Assembly (NCBI GenBank): GCA_001556995.1 | Contig: LSKF01000163.1 | Coordinates: 62,001 to 126,000 of the forward strand | Length of the DNA: 64,000 nt | Reading direction: 5' to 3' | Origin: Erythrobacteraceae bacterium CCH12-C2 | Lineage (GTDB): Bacteria > Pseudomonadota > Alphaproteobacteria > Sphingomonadales > Sphingomonadaceae | Shown: piece after piece, positions 1-8,430 of the stretch | Numbering within the stretch: the stretch's first letter is position 1 | How the letters are laid out: every line of letters starts with the position of its first letter | Program-made: the position numbers and the translations under genes | The notes under the pieces: model-generated | The model's input: the letters and a program-made list of their open reading frames with translations, nothing else | Databases searched by the model: none | What the model was told of the DNA's origin: nothing

Positions 1-847
1 TCATGCCGAGGATCGCGGCGGTCCCGCCGCGCTTTAGGCTGGCAACCGCGAGATCGGCCGAGGCTTGCCGTCCGACCGCTTCGATCCCCCAATCGACCCC
101 GCCGCCGGAGATCGCGATGATCTGCTTGGCGGCATCAGCCGCGAGCGCATCGACGGTGTGGGTCGCGCCCAGCACTTCGGCGAGTGCGCGCTTCTCCGGC
201 AAGGGATCAGCGGCGATAATCTTGCCCGCGCCGGCAATCTTGGCGGCATTGATCACCGCAAGGCCCACGCCCCCGCAGCCGACCACCAGCACGGTCTCGC
301 CCGGCGTCACCTTGCACGCATTGAAGATCGTCCCCGCCCCCGTTGTCACCGCGCAGCCGAGCAGGGCGGCGCGGTCAAACGGCATGTCCTTGTCGATCGA
401 AACGCAGGCGTGTTCGTGGATCAGCATCTGTTCCGACAGGGCGGAAAGGTTGAGCATCTGCGCGACCGGCGCGCTGCCATCGGCAAAGGCGATGCGCGGA
501 GCCTCACCCTTGGTGCGGCGGGTGTCGCCGCCAAGGCACAGCGCCATGCGGCCGGTGACGCAGAACTCGCAGTGGCCGCAGAACGCGCTGAGGCAGGAGA
601 CGACGTGATCGCCGGGCTTCACCGTGCGCACTTCGGAACCCACCGCGCGCACGATCCCCGCTGCCTCATGCCCGGGGATCGCCGGAAGCGCGTGGGGGTA
701 ATGCCCGTCGATGAAGTGCAAGTCGGAATGGCACAGCCCGCAGGCCTTGGTGTCGATCAGGACTTCATGCGGGCCGGGTTCGGCATAGGTGACTTCGGCG
801 ATGCGAAGGCCCTGGCCGGGTTGTTCAAGGATGGCGGCTTTTGCCAC
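1..847 (-). CDS. Zn-dependent alcohol dehydrogenase (partial, 3' end beyond window)
   Basis: Medium-chain alcohol dehydrogenase oxidising an alcohol with NAD(P), cytoplasmic. The 282 visible codons start at a GTG (845-847) reading MAKAAILEQ; the C-terminus lies outside the window. The catalytic zinc site is visible as CGLCHSD (Cys39) and GHE (His60, Glu61), the structural zinc site as CLSAFCGHCEFC followed by a further Cys, and the Rossmann motif as VVGCGGVGLAV. The upstream neighbour on the same strand is an acyl-CoA dehydrogenase, which fits an alcohol/acyl-CoA oxidation setting; the exact substrate cannot be read from sequence. A REPIN-like repeat separates the two genes. Confidence 0.85.
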   Translation of the reverse strand, partial: MAKAAILEQPGQGLRIAEVTYAEPGPHEVLIDTKACGLCHSDLHFIDGHYPHALPAIPGHEAAGIVRAVGSEVRTVKPGDHVVSCLSAFCGHCEFCVTGRMALCLGGDTRRTKGEAPRIAFADGSAPVAQMLNLSALSEQMLIHEHACVSIDKDMPFDRAALLGCAVTTGAGTIFNACKVTPGETVLVVGCGGVGLAVINAAKIAGAGKIIAADPLPEKRALAEVLGATHTVDALAADAAKQIIAISGGGVDWGIEAVGRQASADLAVASLKRGGTAAILGM

Positions 848-856
848 GAGCAAACT

Positions 857-948
857 CCGTTCGCCCTGAGCCTGTCGAAGGGCCGTTCTTCCTTCGTAGC
901 TCAGGTTCAAAGAGAAAAACGGTGCTTCGACAAGCTCAGCACGAACGG
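857..948. repeat. REPIN-like double hairpin, family 1
   Basis: Two 28-bp units in inverted orientation (857-884 and 921-948) with a 36-bp spacer. Both carry the outer block CCGTTCG and the core TGTCGAAG. Unit 1 has an internal CCC/GGG stem and unit 2 has TGC/GCA at the same place, so the pairing is kept while the bases change. The same pair of unit types occurs at 19284-19364. It may end transcription from the acyl-CoA dehydrogenase gene. Confidence 0.8.
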
Positions 949-963
949 CTGTTTGATCAGTTC

Positions 964-2301
964 TTAACGCGCCACGCCCATGTCGCCCGAGCTGAAGCTC
1001 TGGCCGTCATTGGCGGCGCGCCCGTGATTGCCGCGCAGGGCGTTCGCGCTCGGGCCGGGGACCGGCGCGTGCTTGGCGAACTCCATGTGCGCGATCGAGC
1101 GGGCGTGGACTTCGTCCGGCCCGTCCGCCAGCCGCAGCGTGCGCTGGTGGGCATAGGCCGAGGCGAGGCCGTAGTCCTCCGACACGCCGCCGCCGCCATG
1201 CGCCTGGATGGCATCGTCGATGATCTTAAGCGCCATGTTGGGCGCCTGCACCTTGATCATCGCGATTTCCTGCTTCGCGGCCTTGTTCCCGACCTTGTCC
1301 ATCATGTCGGCGGCCTTGAGGCAGAGGAGGCGGGTCATGTCGATGTCGATGCGAGCACGCGCGACGCGCTCCTCCCAGACCGAGTGCTTGTAGACCGGCT
1401 TGCCGAAAGCTTCGCGCTCCTGCAGGCGGCGGCACATCTTGGCGAGCGCTTCTTCGGCGACCCCGATGGTGCGCATGCAGTGGTGGATGCGGCCCGGCCC
1501 GAGGCGGCCTTGCGCGATCTCGAACCCGCGCCCTTCGCCGAGCAGCATGTTCGAGACGGGAACGCGGACGTTGACCATCTCGACTTCCATGTGGCCGTGC
1601 GGCGCATCGTCATAGCCGAAGACGGGAAGGTGGCGGATGATGTTCACGCCGGGGGTGTCGATCGGCATCAGCACCATCGATTGCTGTGCGTGGCGCTGGG
1701 CGCTGAAATCGGTCTTGCCCATCACGATCGCGACCTTGCAGCGCGGATCGCCGAGGCCCGAGGACCACCACTTGCGCCCATTGATCACATAGTGATCGCC
1801 GTCACGTTCGATCCGGGTTTCGATGTTGGTCGCGTCCGAGGAGGCGGTGTAGGGTTCGGTCATCAGGAAGGCCGAACGGATCTCGCCGTTCATCAGCGGG
1901 CGCAGCCACTCTTCCTTCTGCTCGCGGGTGCCGTAGCGGTGGAACACTTCCATGTTGCCGGTGTCGGGCGCGGAGCAGTTGAACACCTCTGAAGCCCAGC
2001 CGATGCGTCCCATTTCCTCGGCGCACAGAGCGTATTCGAGGTTGGTGAGGCCGGGGCCGTCGAATTCGAAGGTGTCATCGACATGGTGGTGGCTGTCATT
2101 GCGCGGCGGCATGAACAGGTTCCAGATGCCGGCATCCTTGGCGAGCTTCTTCTTGTCCTCGATGATTGGGATCACCTTCCAGCGATCACCCGCGGCGTCC
2201 TGCGCCTTGTAGACATCCATGTTGGGCCGCACATGCGCCTCGATAAAATCGCGCACGCGATCGCGCCAATAGGCCTGCCGTTCGGTGGGTTCGAAATCCA
2301 T
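964..2301 (-). CDS. Acyl-CoA dehydrogenase (ACAD10/11-like)
   Basis: FAD-dependent alpha,beta-dehydrogenation of an acyl-CoA. The 445-residue protein has the N-terminal helical domain, the beta domain with FLMTEP and the KWWSSG motif, and a C-terminal helical domain with AFGKPV and [10 protein letters not shown]. The start at 2301 (MDFEPTERQ) is preferred over a longer open frame because AGAGAGGAA lies just upstream and the protein then starts like its family. Length is slightly above the usual 400 residues owing to a polar C-terminal tail. The ACAD10/11-like assignment rests on sequence style; the acyl chain is unknown. Confidence 0.88.
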   Translation of the reverse strand: MDFEPTERQAYWRDRVRDFIEAHVRPNMDVYKAQDAAGDRWKVIPIIEDKKKLAKDAGIWNLFMPPRNDSHHHVDDTFEFDGPGLTNLEYALCAEEMGRIGWASEVFNCSAPDTGNMEVFHRYGTREQKEEWLRPLMNGEIRSAFLMTEPYTASSDATNIETRIERDGDHYVINGRKWWSSGLGDPRCKVAIVMGKTDFSAQRHAQQSMVLMPIDTPGVNIIRHLPVFGYDDAPHGHMEVEMVNVRVPVSNMLLGEGRGFEIAQGRLGPGRIHHCMRTIGVAEEALAKMCRRLQEREAFGKPVYKHSVWEERVARARIDIDMTRLLCLKAADMMDKVGNKAAKQEIAMIKVQAPNMALKIIDDAIQAHGGGGVSEDYGLASAYAHQRTLRLADGPDEVHARSIAHMEFAKHAPVPGPSANALRGNHGRAANDGQSFSSGDMGVAR

Positions 2302-2393
2302 GGGGGTGTTCCTCTCTCGTCCTTGAATGCAATCGAATCTGGTCGTGACCGTGGCACGGCATCGGGGCCGCGCCAAGCTCTCATTTGCTGGCG

Positions 2394-3878
2394 CTATGCC
2401 CCCAGCGAATGAGCATCGGGATCGGCGCGCGCGGCTTCGCTGATCGGGTCGGGGTGAGGGCCAGCACGGCGGTGGGCAAGGCGCGTCAGTCGTGCTTCGT
2501 GCTGTTCGCGGCTGATCGGAAAGCGCGACAGCCAGAAGGCCGAAACCGCAGCCAGCGTCAGCGACGCACCGCCGAAGCACAGCACCAGCGTGGCGATCAC
2601 CTCGGGTGGTACGCTTCCCGGTGCGGCATTGGTGGCGAGGCCGGCCACAGCCACTATCTGTCCGGTGATGAAGATACCCGCCCCGGTCGCGCATTTCTGG
2701 ATCAGCCAGTTGCCCGAATAGAACGACCCCTCGGCCCGGCGTCCGGTGCGCTCTTCAAAGGCCTCGATAATCTCGGCGATCATCGAGGTGGCTGAGACCA
2801 GCGCAACGATCCCCAGCGTATTGCCGAACAGCAAAAAGCCATAGAAGCCCGCGGTCGAGGCATTGCTGCCCGGCTGCGGCCAGATGCCCGCCAGCAGCAG
2901 CGCATAGGGCACCATCCCGATCACCGCCGCCATCAGCGCGCTGAGGCCTGCGCTGCCCGCCTTTCCAAACCGGCGGTGCATCGGCCCGACGATCACGAAC
3001 ATCAGCACCACCGAGGCAAACAGCAGCAGCGGATAGAGCATCAGCTGTGTCTCGCTCAATTGCCAGACGAACAGGTTGAGATAGTTCGTCATCGAGAAGG
3101 TCATGCCCTGCGCGATGTAAGCGGCCAGCCCTCCGGCGGCGAAAATCAGGAAGGAGCGTTCGGAAAACGCCTCGACGATCTCGCCGAACACGCCGCGCAG
3201 GGAAAAGGGCGAAGGCTTGTGGTCGGGCAGGCGCGCGACCAGCGGATGCAGCCCTATGGCCGAGCCGATCACTGAAACCACCATCAGACCTGCGCCGAAG
3301 ATGCCAAAGGCATAGTATCCATCGCGCACCAGCAAGCCCTGCGGCCCGGGCATGAACACGGTGTAGGCCAACACCATCGTCAGCAGTCCGCCCATCCAGC
3401 CCGACAAATATCGGTAGCGGAACAGCGTGGTGCGCTCGTCGTAATCGGCGGTCAGCTCGGGCACCAGGCTGATCGAGGGCACCTCGCAGGCCGACAGCAG
3501 CACGCGCACACCGATGGCGATCCCGACCAGCCCGGCGAAGCTCGGCGCTGCGCCATCAGGCGGGCTCCACAGCAACACCCACACGAACGCCAGCGGCACC
3601 GGCGCGGCATAGAGCCACGGCAGGCGGCGACCCCAGCGGGTATAGGTGCGGTCCGACAAGTTGCCGATGATCGGATCGACCACCGCATCCACCAGCAGCG
3701 CGATGAGCAGCGCGAGGCTGACCGTCCCCGCGTCCATGCCCAGCACCTGATTGTAGAAGATCAGGAGGAAGAACGAAAAGCCGATGTCCTTGACTCCGAA
3801 GGCGACCGCGCCAAACCCGGCGATCAGCTTCAACTTCATCGGCAGCTGGCCCGCGATGATCCCGGCGCTGTCGCTCAC
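2394..3878 (-). CDS. MFS transporter, GPH (MelB-like) family symporter
   Basis: Inner-membrane secondary transporter of 494 residues with about 12 hydrophobic segments. The MelB-type loop motif [18 protein letters not shown] near residues 66-83 marks the glycoside-pentoside-hexuronide:cation symporter family (MFS_2). The start is a GTG; an ATG 13 codons further in (MKLKLIAGF) is a plausible alternative because no strong ribosome binding site precedes the GTG. It lies in the same orientation as the downstream acyl-CoA dehydrogenase and divergent from the next one, so its cargo need not be a sugar; the substrate is unknown. Confidence 0.8.
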   Translation of the reverse strand: MSDSAGIIAGQLPMKLKLIAGFGAVAFGVKDIGFSFFLLIFYNQVLGMDAGTVSLALLIALLVDAVVDPIIGNLSDRTYTRWGRRLPWLYAAPVPLAFVWVLLWSPPDGAAPSFAGLVGIAIGVRVLLSACEVPSISLVPELTADYDERTTLFRYRYLSGWMGGLLTMVLAYTVFMPGPQGLLVRDGYYAFGIFGAGLMVVSVIGSAIGLHPLVARLPDHKPSPFSLRGVFGEIVEAFSERSFLIFAAGGLAAYIAQGMTFSMTNYLNLFVWQLSETQLMLYPLLLFASVVLMFVIVGPMHRRFGKAGSAGLSALMAAVIGMVPYALLLAGIWPQPGSNASTAGFYGFLLFGNTLGIVALVSATSMIAEIIEAFEERTGRRAEGSFYSGNWLIQKCATGAGIFITGQIVAVAGLATNAAPGSVPPEVIATLVLCFGGASLTLAAVSAFWLSRFPISREQHEARLTRLAHRRAGPHPDPISEAARADPDAHSLGA

Positions 3879-4011
3879 GCGTGGCCGCCTGCGCCGACGC
3901 TCAGGCGCGCGAATCTCGGGCCAAGGTTTGGCCGCGCTTCCGACAATGTCTCTCTCCCATTTTCGGTTTCGAACCTAGACCGATTGTGCCTCGCGTCAAT
4001 CGGGCGCAAGC

Positions 4012-4086
4012 TGACGTTACGGCATCGGGGCGCGCGTGAAGAGCGCTTGCAGCGCGTGCGCAAATGCCACTAACGTAAGCGTCAAG
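4012..4086. promoter_or_regulatory. Possible operator pair in a divergent promoter region
   Basis: The 235-bp gap between the divergent transporter and acyl-CoA dehydrogenase genes holds TGACGTTA at 4012-4019 and an opposed TAACGTAAGCGTCA at 4071-4084, the latter just before the ribosome binding site of the rightward gene. Regulators of acyl-CoA catabolism often use such ACGT-containing sites; which regulator would bind here is not visible in the window. Confidence 0.3.
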
Positions 4087-4113
4087 TGAGAGAAGAGAGA
4101 GGAGACTCGGCCC

Positions 4114-5307
4114 ATGGCTGATCTGGAGACATTCCGCAGCGAAACCCGCGCGTGGCTGGAGGCAAACTGTCCGCCTGAAATGCGCGAGCCGGTGCGGGAC
4201 GAGAGCGACATTTACTGGGGCGGCCGCCGCGCGACCTTCAAGAATGATGCGCAAAAGGCGTGGCTCGAAGCCTGCGTGGCCAAGGGCTACACCGTACCGA
4301 TGTGGCCCAAGGCCTATGGCGGGGCGGGGCTTTCTCCGGCCGAGGCCAAGGTGCTGCGCGAGGAAATGGGCCGCATCCACGCTCGTCCGCCGCTCAGCTC
4401 CTTCGGCATCTGGATGCTCGGCCCGGCGCTGCTGTATTTCGGCACTGAGGGGCAAAAACAGCGCTTCCTCAATGAAATCGCTCGCGGCGAAATCCGCTGG
4501 TGTCAGGGCTATTCGGAACCGGGTTCGGGCTCTGATCTGGTTAGCCTCCAGACCTTCGGCGAAGATCATGGCGATCACTGGACCGTGAACGGCCAGAAGA
4601 TCTGGACCTCCTACGCCGATCAGGCCGACTGGATTTTCTGCCTCGTCCGCACTGACAAGGCGGACAAGTATCAGGGCATCACCTTTATGCTGTTCGACAT
4701 GGCGAGCGTTGGTGTCACCACCAAGCCGATCCTGCTGATCAGCGGCAATTCGCCCTTCTGCGAAACCTTCTTTGACAATGTCGAAGTGCCCAAGTCCTAT
4801 GGCGATGATTGCCCCGCCTACGTGGGCCAGATCAATCGCGGCTGGGATGTGGCGAAGTATCTGCTCGGTCACGAGCGCGAGATGATCTCGGGCGCTGAAG
4901 GCGGCGAGCGGGCGGCGGCAATTGGTGCTGCGATGAAGCGTCATTCGGCCAAGACGGGCGACGAAATCGACCCCGTCCTGCGCGCTGAGCTTGCGATGTT
5001 CGATGTCGATGCGCTGGCCTATGCCGCAATGGGTGAGAAGTTCCTCGACGAAATCAAGGTCGGCAAGGCGCACCCCGCGCAGCCCAACATGATGAAATAT
5101 GCAGGCACCGAGCTCAACAAGCGTCGCCACGAGCTGATGATGGCAGTCGGCGGCTCGCGCAGCCTCGAATGGGACAGCGAGGCGACCGAGGGCGGCAAGC
5201 CGTCGCGCAGCTGGCTGCGGACCAAGGCCAACTCGATCGAGGGCGGCACCTCTGAGGTGATGCTCAACGTGATCGCCAAGCGCATTTTGGACCTGCCGGG
5301 GGCTTAA
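4114..5307 (+). CDS. Acyl-CoA dehydrogenase, large-subunit type
   Basis: FadE-type flavoprotein of 397 residues with the full three-domain acyl-CoA dehydrogenase fold: an N-terminal helical domain, the beta-domain motif YSEPGSGSDL around residue 133, KIWTSYA, and a C-terminal SIEGGTSEVMLN. At the usual catalytic Glu position (YEGT in medium-chain enzymes) the sequence reads EGGT, so the base is either the shifted Glu or lies elsewhere. A strong GAGAGGAG precedes the ATG. It is followed by a second, shorter acyl-CoA dehydrogenase and an SDR on the same strand. Such adjacent unequal pairs often form alpha2beta2 enzymes for bulky CoA esters (FadE28/29-like); that is inference here. Confidence 0.88.
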   Translation: MADLETFRSETRAWLEANCPPEMREPVRDESDIYWGGRRATFKNDAQKAWLEACVAKGYTVPMWPKAYGGAGLSPAEAKVLREEMGRIHARPPLSSFGIWMLGPALLYFGTEGQKQRFLNEIARGEIRWCQGYSEPGSGSDLVSLQTFGEDHGDHWTVNGQKIWTSYADQADWIFCLVRTDKADKYQGITFMLFDMASVGVTTKPILLISGNSPFCETFFDNVEVPKSYGDDCPAYVGQINRGWDVAKYLLGHEREMISGAEGGERAAAIGAAMKRHSAKTGDEIDPVLRAELAMFDVDALAYAAMGEKFLDEIKVGKAHPAQPNMMKYAGTELNKRRHELMMAVGGSRSLEWDSEATEGGKPSRSWLRTKANSIEGGTSEVMLNVIAKRILDLPGA

Positions 5308-5324
5308 TTTAGCCAGACGCGCCT

Positions 5325-5397
5325 CCCCGGGCTTGACCCGGGGCCCCGCTTCTTTGAGCGGAGAAGAAGGCAGCGGGATCCCGGGTCAAGCCCGGGA
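5325..5397. repeat. REPIN-like double hairpin, family 2
   Basis: Two 25-bp inverted units (5325-5349 and 5373-5397) built on CCCGGGCTTGACCCGGG, each itself a hairpin. The outer pair of the hairpin is C-G in the left unit and T-A in the right unit, again a compensated change. It lies between the two acyl-CoA dehydrogenase genes and may attenuate read-through. Confidence 0.8.
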
Positions 5398-5424
5398 AGA
5401 CGAAGACTTGGAGAGGGAAAACCT

Positions 5425-6564
5425 ATGCCACTCTATCACAACGACGATCAGGCGATGCTCGCCGACACCGCGCGCGGTTTCATTGCCGAGGAAGGCAACA
5501 TCGCCAAACAGCTGCGCCACTGGCGCGACCGCAATTGCAAGGATGGTTTTGGCCACGGCCTTTGGAAGCAGATGGCCGAAATGGGCTTTACCGGGATGCT
5601 GGTGGACGAGGCCGACGGCGGGCTCGGCATGGGCCATGTCGAGGCGGGGATCGTGCTCGAAGAGATCGGCCGCAATCTGACGCCGTCGCCGTTCCTGACG
5701 TCGTCGGTGCTGGCGGCGACCGCGCTCAAGCATGGGTCGGCGGACTTGAAGGGCCGTTACCTTCCCGGACTGATTGCAGGCGACAGCGTGTTTGCCGTGG
5801 CGATCGACGAGACCGCCAAGCACCGCCCGAGCCGCATCACCACCCGCGCCGAGAAATCGGGCAACGGGTTCAAGCTGACCGGCACCAAGAGCTTCGTCAT
5901 TCACGGCGGCAGTGCTGACATGATCGTGGTCGCAGCGCGCACCTCTGGCAGCGATGAAGATGCCGACGGCATCACGCTTTTCGCCGTGCCGAAAGACGTT
6001 GCGGGGTTGTCGCACGATCATGTGCGCCTCGTTGACAGTTCAATGGCAACGCATACGCGCCTCGATGGCGTCGAATTGGATGGCGACGCGGTAATCGGCG
6101 AGATCGACGGCGGCCGCAGCGTTCTCGATGCGATGCTGGTCGCGGGCCGCGTGGGTGCTGCCGCCGAGGGCGTCGGCGTCGCGCGCGGGGCAATGGACAT
6201 GACCGTCGATTACCTCAAGCAGCGCAAGCAGTTCGGCAAGCTGATTGGCGAGTTTCAGGCGCTCCAGCACCGCGCCAGCCACCTCTATTCCGAAGTCGAG
6301 ATCGCCCGCGCCGCGACCATCAAGGCGCAGCAATTGCTCGATGCCGGCGCACCCAGTGCCGACCTGATGGCAAGCGTCGCCAAGGCCAAGGTCGCCAAGA
6401 CCGCCCGCCTCGCGGTGCAGGAGGGCGTGCAGATGCACGGCGGGATCGGGATGACCGACGAATACGACATCGGCCTCTACATGAAGCGCGACCGCGCTTT
6501 GGCCGAATTCCTGGGCGATGCCTATTTCCACGCCAACCGCGTGGCCGAACTGAGTGGGTATTAA
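5425..6564 (+). CDS. Acyl-CoA dehydrogenase, small-subunit type
   Basis: FAD-dependent acyl-CoA dehydrogenase family protein of 379 residues. Visible are the N-terminal helical domain, the GTKSFVIHGG segment of the beta domain, KQRKQFGKLIGEFQALQH and QMHGGIGMTDEYDIGLYMKR in the C-terminal domain. No YEGT-type catalytic Glu is found near the C-terminus, which reads AEFLGDAYFHANR, consistent with a partner subunit of a heteromeric enzyme. The ribosome binding site GAGAGGGAAAA precedes the ATG. The SDR gene follows 3 bases after the stop, so both are very likely cotranscribed. Confidence 0.87.
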   Translation: MPLYHNDDQAMLADTARGFIAEEGNIAKQLRHWRDRNCKDGFGHGLWKQMAEMGFTGMLVDEADGGLGMGHVEAGIVLEEIGRNLTPSPFLTSSVLAATALKHGSADLKGRYLPGLIAGDSVFAVAIDETAKHRPSRITTRAEKSGNGFKLTGTKSFVIHGGSADMIVVAARTSGSDEDADGITLFAVPKDVAGLSHDHVRLVDSSMATHTRLDGVELDGDAVIGEIDGGRSVLDAMLVAGRVGAAAEGVGVARGAMDMTVDYLKQRKQFGKLIGEFQALQHRASHLYSEVEIARAATIKAQQLLDAGAPSADLMASVAKAKVAKTARLAVQEGVQMHGGIGMTDEYDIGLYMKRDRALAEFLGDAYFHANRVAELSGY

Positions 6565-6567
6565 GAT

Positions 6568-7377
6568 ATGGACATTCAATCACTTTTCAGCCTCGAAGGG
6601 CGCATCGCGCTGGTTACCGGCGGCTCGCGCGGGATCGGCAAGATGTTCGTCGAAGGCCTGCTCGCGGCGGGCTGCGCGCGGGTCTACATCTCGGCGCGCA
6701 AGGCCGATCAGATGCAGGCCACCATCGACGAATTCGGCGCAGATCGGGTGATCGGCATCCCCGCCGACCTCAGCCAGATGGACGGCATGGTCAGCCTCGC
6801 CAATGAGTTGAAGGCGCGCGAGACCCGGCTCGATATCCTCATCAACAATGCCGGGGCCGCGTGGGGCCAGCCCTATCTCGAATTCTCCGAGGCCGGGTGG
6901 CACCGCACCATGGACCTCAACGTCAAGACCCCGTTCTTCCTGACGCAGAAGCTGCACGATCTGCTGGTCGCAGGCGGCAAGCACGGCCATCCGGCCAAGG
7001 TGATCCACGTCTCCTCGATCGATGGTCAGCGGATCAACCCGTGGGAAACCTATGCCTATCAGGCCTCGAAGGCTGCGGTGATCCAGCTCACCCGGCGGAT
7101 GGCCGCGCGGCTGATCCACGACAACATCATCGTCACCTCGATCGCGCCGGGGGCCTTCCCCAGCGAGATGAACAAGGCCGCCAAGGATGCGCCCGACGCC
7201 AGCGCGAGCGGCATCCCGGCCAAGCGCATCGGCACGCCTGAAGACATGGCGGCCGCCGCGATTTACCTGTGCAGCCGCGCGGGCGACTATGTGGTGGGCG
7301 AGACGCTGACGGTCGATGGCGGGGTGGTCAACGCGCTGCTCCCGAACCATTTCGCCGATCCGGGCGGCAAGGGTTAA
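6568..7377 (+). CDS. SDR family NAD(P)-dependent oxidoreductase (RhlG-like)
   Basis: Classical short-chain dehydrogenase/reductase of 269 residues, cytoplasmic. Motifs in order: cofactor-binding TGGSRGIG near residue 17, NNAGAAWG near 92, the catalytic Ser in VSSIDG, YAYQASK with the catalytic Tyr and Lys, and a C-terminal VDGG. The family includes beta-ketoacyl reductases such as RhlG and hydroxyacyl dehydrogenases. Directly downstream of paired acyl-CoA dehydrogenases it could act on the beta-hydroxy/keto step or on an alcohol substrate of the same pathway; this is inferred from context only. Confidence 0.85.
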   Translation: MDIQSLFSLEGRIALVTGGSRGIGKMFVEGLLAAGCARVYISARKADQMQATIDEFGADRVIGIPADLSQMDGMVSLANELKARETRLDILINNAGAAWGQPYLEFSEAGWHRTMDLNVKTPFFLTQKLHDLLVAGGKHGHPAKVIHVSSIDGQRINPWETYAYQASKAAVIQLTRRMAARLIHDNIIVTSIAPGAFPSEMNKAAKDAPDASASGIPAKRIGTPEDMAAAAIYLCSRAGDYVVGETLTVDGGVVNALLPNHFADPGGKG

Positions 7378-7399
7378 GCTCCCGCGTCAGGTTGAGGGG

Positions 7400-8296
7400 A
7401 TGAGCCGCGCCTCTCCCACGCCGCGCCGGGTTGCCCTCGCCGGGGCGAGCGGGACGATTGGCGCGGCGGTGCTGCGCCAGTTGGAGGCCGAGGGGCACGC
7501 GGTGACGCCCTTGGGGCGGGCGGTGCTGGCGGACCGGGCTGCGCTTACTGCCGCGCTGGCGGAGGCGCAGGCGGAGGTGGTGATCTCCTGCATCGCCTCT
7601 CGCTCGGGTGTGCCAAAGGATACGCAAGCGGTTGATTATCAGGCGAATTGTGATCTTCTCGCAGCCGCCCAGGCGGCGGGTGCGGGGCATTTCATCCTGC
7701 TCTCAGCAATCTGTGTGCAGAAGCCGCTGCTGGCCTTCCAGCACGCCAAGCTCGCTTTCGAGGCGGCGCTCACCGCGAGCGGCATCGCCTACACCATCAT
7801 CCGCCCCACCGCCTTTTTCAAGTCCTTGTCGGGCCAAGTGAAACGGGTGCAGGCAGGCAAGCCCTTCCTGATCTTCGGCGACGGCAACCTCACCCGCTGC
7901 AAGCCGATCAGCGATCGTGATCTGGCGCGGTTCATTACATCGGCCATCGATAACCCTGAAATGCAAGGGAAAATCCTCCCTATCGGCGGTCCCGACCCGG
8001 CGCTGTCCTTGCGTGAGGCGGGGGAGATGATGTTCCAACTCGCGGGCAAGCCGGCCCGGTTCAAATCCGTCTCCCCCCGCCTGTTCACCGCCGCCGCCAA
8101 GGTTCTGAGCCTCGGCGCGCCCTTCTCCGATTGGTTCGCCGAGAAGGCCGAATATGCCCGCATCGCGCATTACTACGCAACGGAATCGATGCTGGTGCTA
8201 GATCCGGCGACCGGAGAATATTCGGCCAAACTGACCCCGGAATTCGGCGAAGACACGCTGCGCCAACACTATGCCCGAGTGCTGGCGGAGGTTTAG
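7400..8296 (+). CDS. bciA: Divinyl (bacterio)chlorophyllide 8-vinyl reductase, BciA type
   Basis: NAD(P)H-binding Rossmann protein of 298 residues of the atypical SDR / NmrA-like group. BciA reduces the C8 vinyl group of divinyl chlorophyllide in (bacterio)chlorophyll synthesis. The match is by family segments: GASGTIGAAVL near residue 15, CIASRSGVPKD, LLSAICVQKPLLAFQHAKL, IIRPTAFFKSLSGQV and LIFGDGNLTRCKPISDRDLA, which read very like known BciA/DVR proteins. The start at MSRASP is chosen because the longer frame overlaps the preceding gene. It stands 22 bases after the SDR gene, with no other photosynthesis gene in the window, as in other purple bacteria where bciA lies outside the main cluster. 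Confidence 0.82.
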   Translation: MSRASPTPRRVALAGASGTIGAAVLRQLEAEGHAVTPLGRAVLADRAALTAALAEAQAEVVISCIASRSGVPKDTQAVDYQANCDLLAAAQAAGAGHFILLSAICVQKPLLAFQHAKLAFEAALTASGIAYTIIRPTAFFKSLSGQVKRVQAGKPFLIFGDGNLTRCKPISDRDLARFITSAIDNPEMQGKILPIGGPDPALSLREAGEMMFQLAGKPARFKSVSPRLFTAAAKVLSLGAPFSDWFAEKAEYARIAHYYATESMLVLDPATGEYSAKLTPEFGEDTLRQHYARVLAEV

Positions 8297-8327
8297 AGGC
8301 GCTCAACGCCGGGTTGAACGAACATAG

Positions 8328-8418
8328 CCCTTCCCTTTTGGGAAGGGTTGGGATGGGGGTTCGACGCCTCTGAGGGCGGTGCCCCCACCCCCAACCCCTC
8401 CCCGCTGGGGGGGGGAGG
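8328..8418. repeat. REPIN-like G/C-strand double hairpin, family 3; likely bidirectional terminator
   Basis: Between convergent genes. The left unit contains the perfect hairpin CCCTTCCC-TTTT-GGGAAGGG (8328-8347) followed by TTGGGATGGGGGT. The right unit (8382-8418) is a diverged inverted copy, CCCCCACCCCCAACCCCTCC and onward. The units can also pair with each other. Position and structure suggest that it stops transcription from both sides. Confidence 0.75.
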
Positions 8419-8430
8419 TTCAGCCTGGCA

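Noticed and set aside
2302..2694. N-terminal extension of the acyl-CoA dehydrogenase frame to 576 codons
   Set aside because: The extra part overlaps the downstream end of the transporter gene and has no family similarity; a good ribosome binding site precedes the ATG at 2301.
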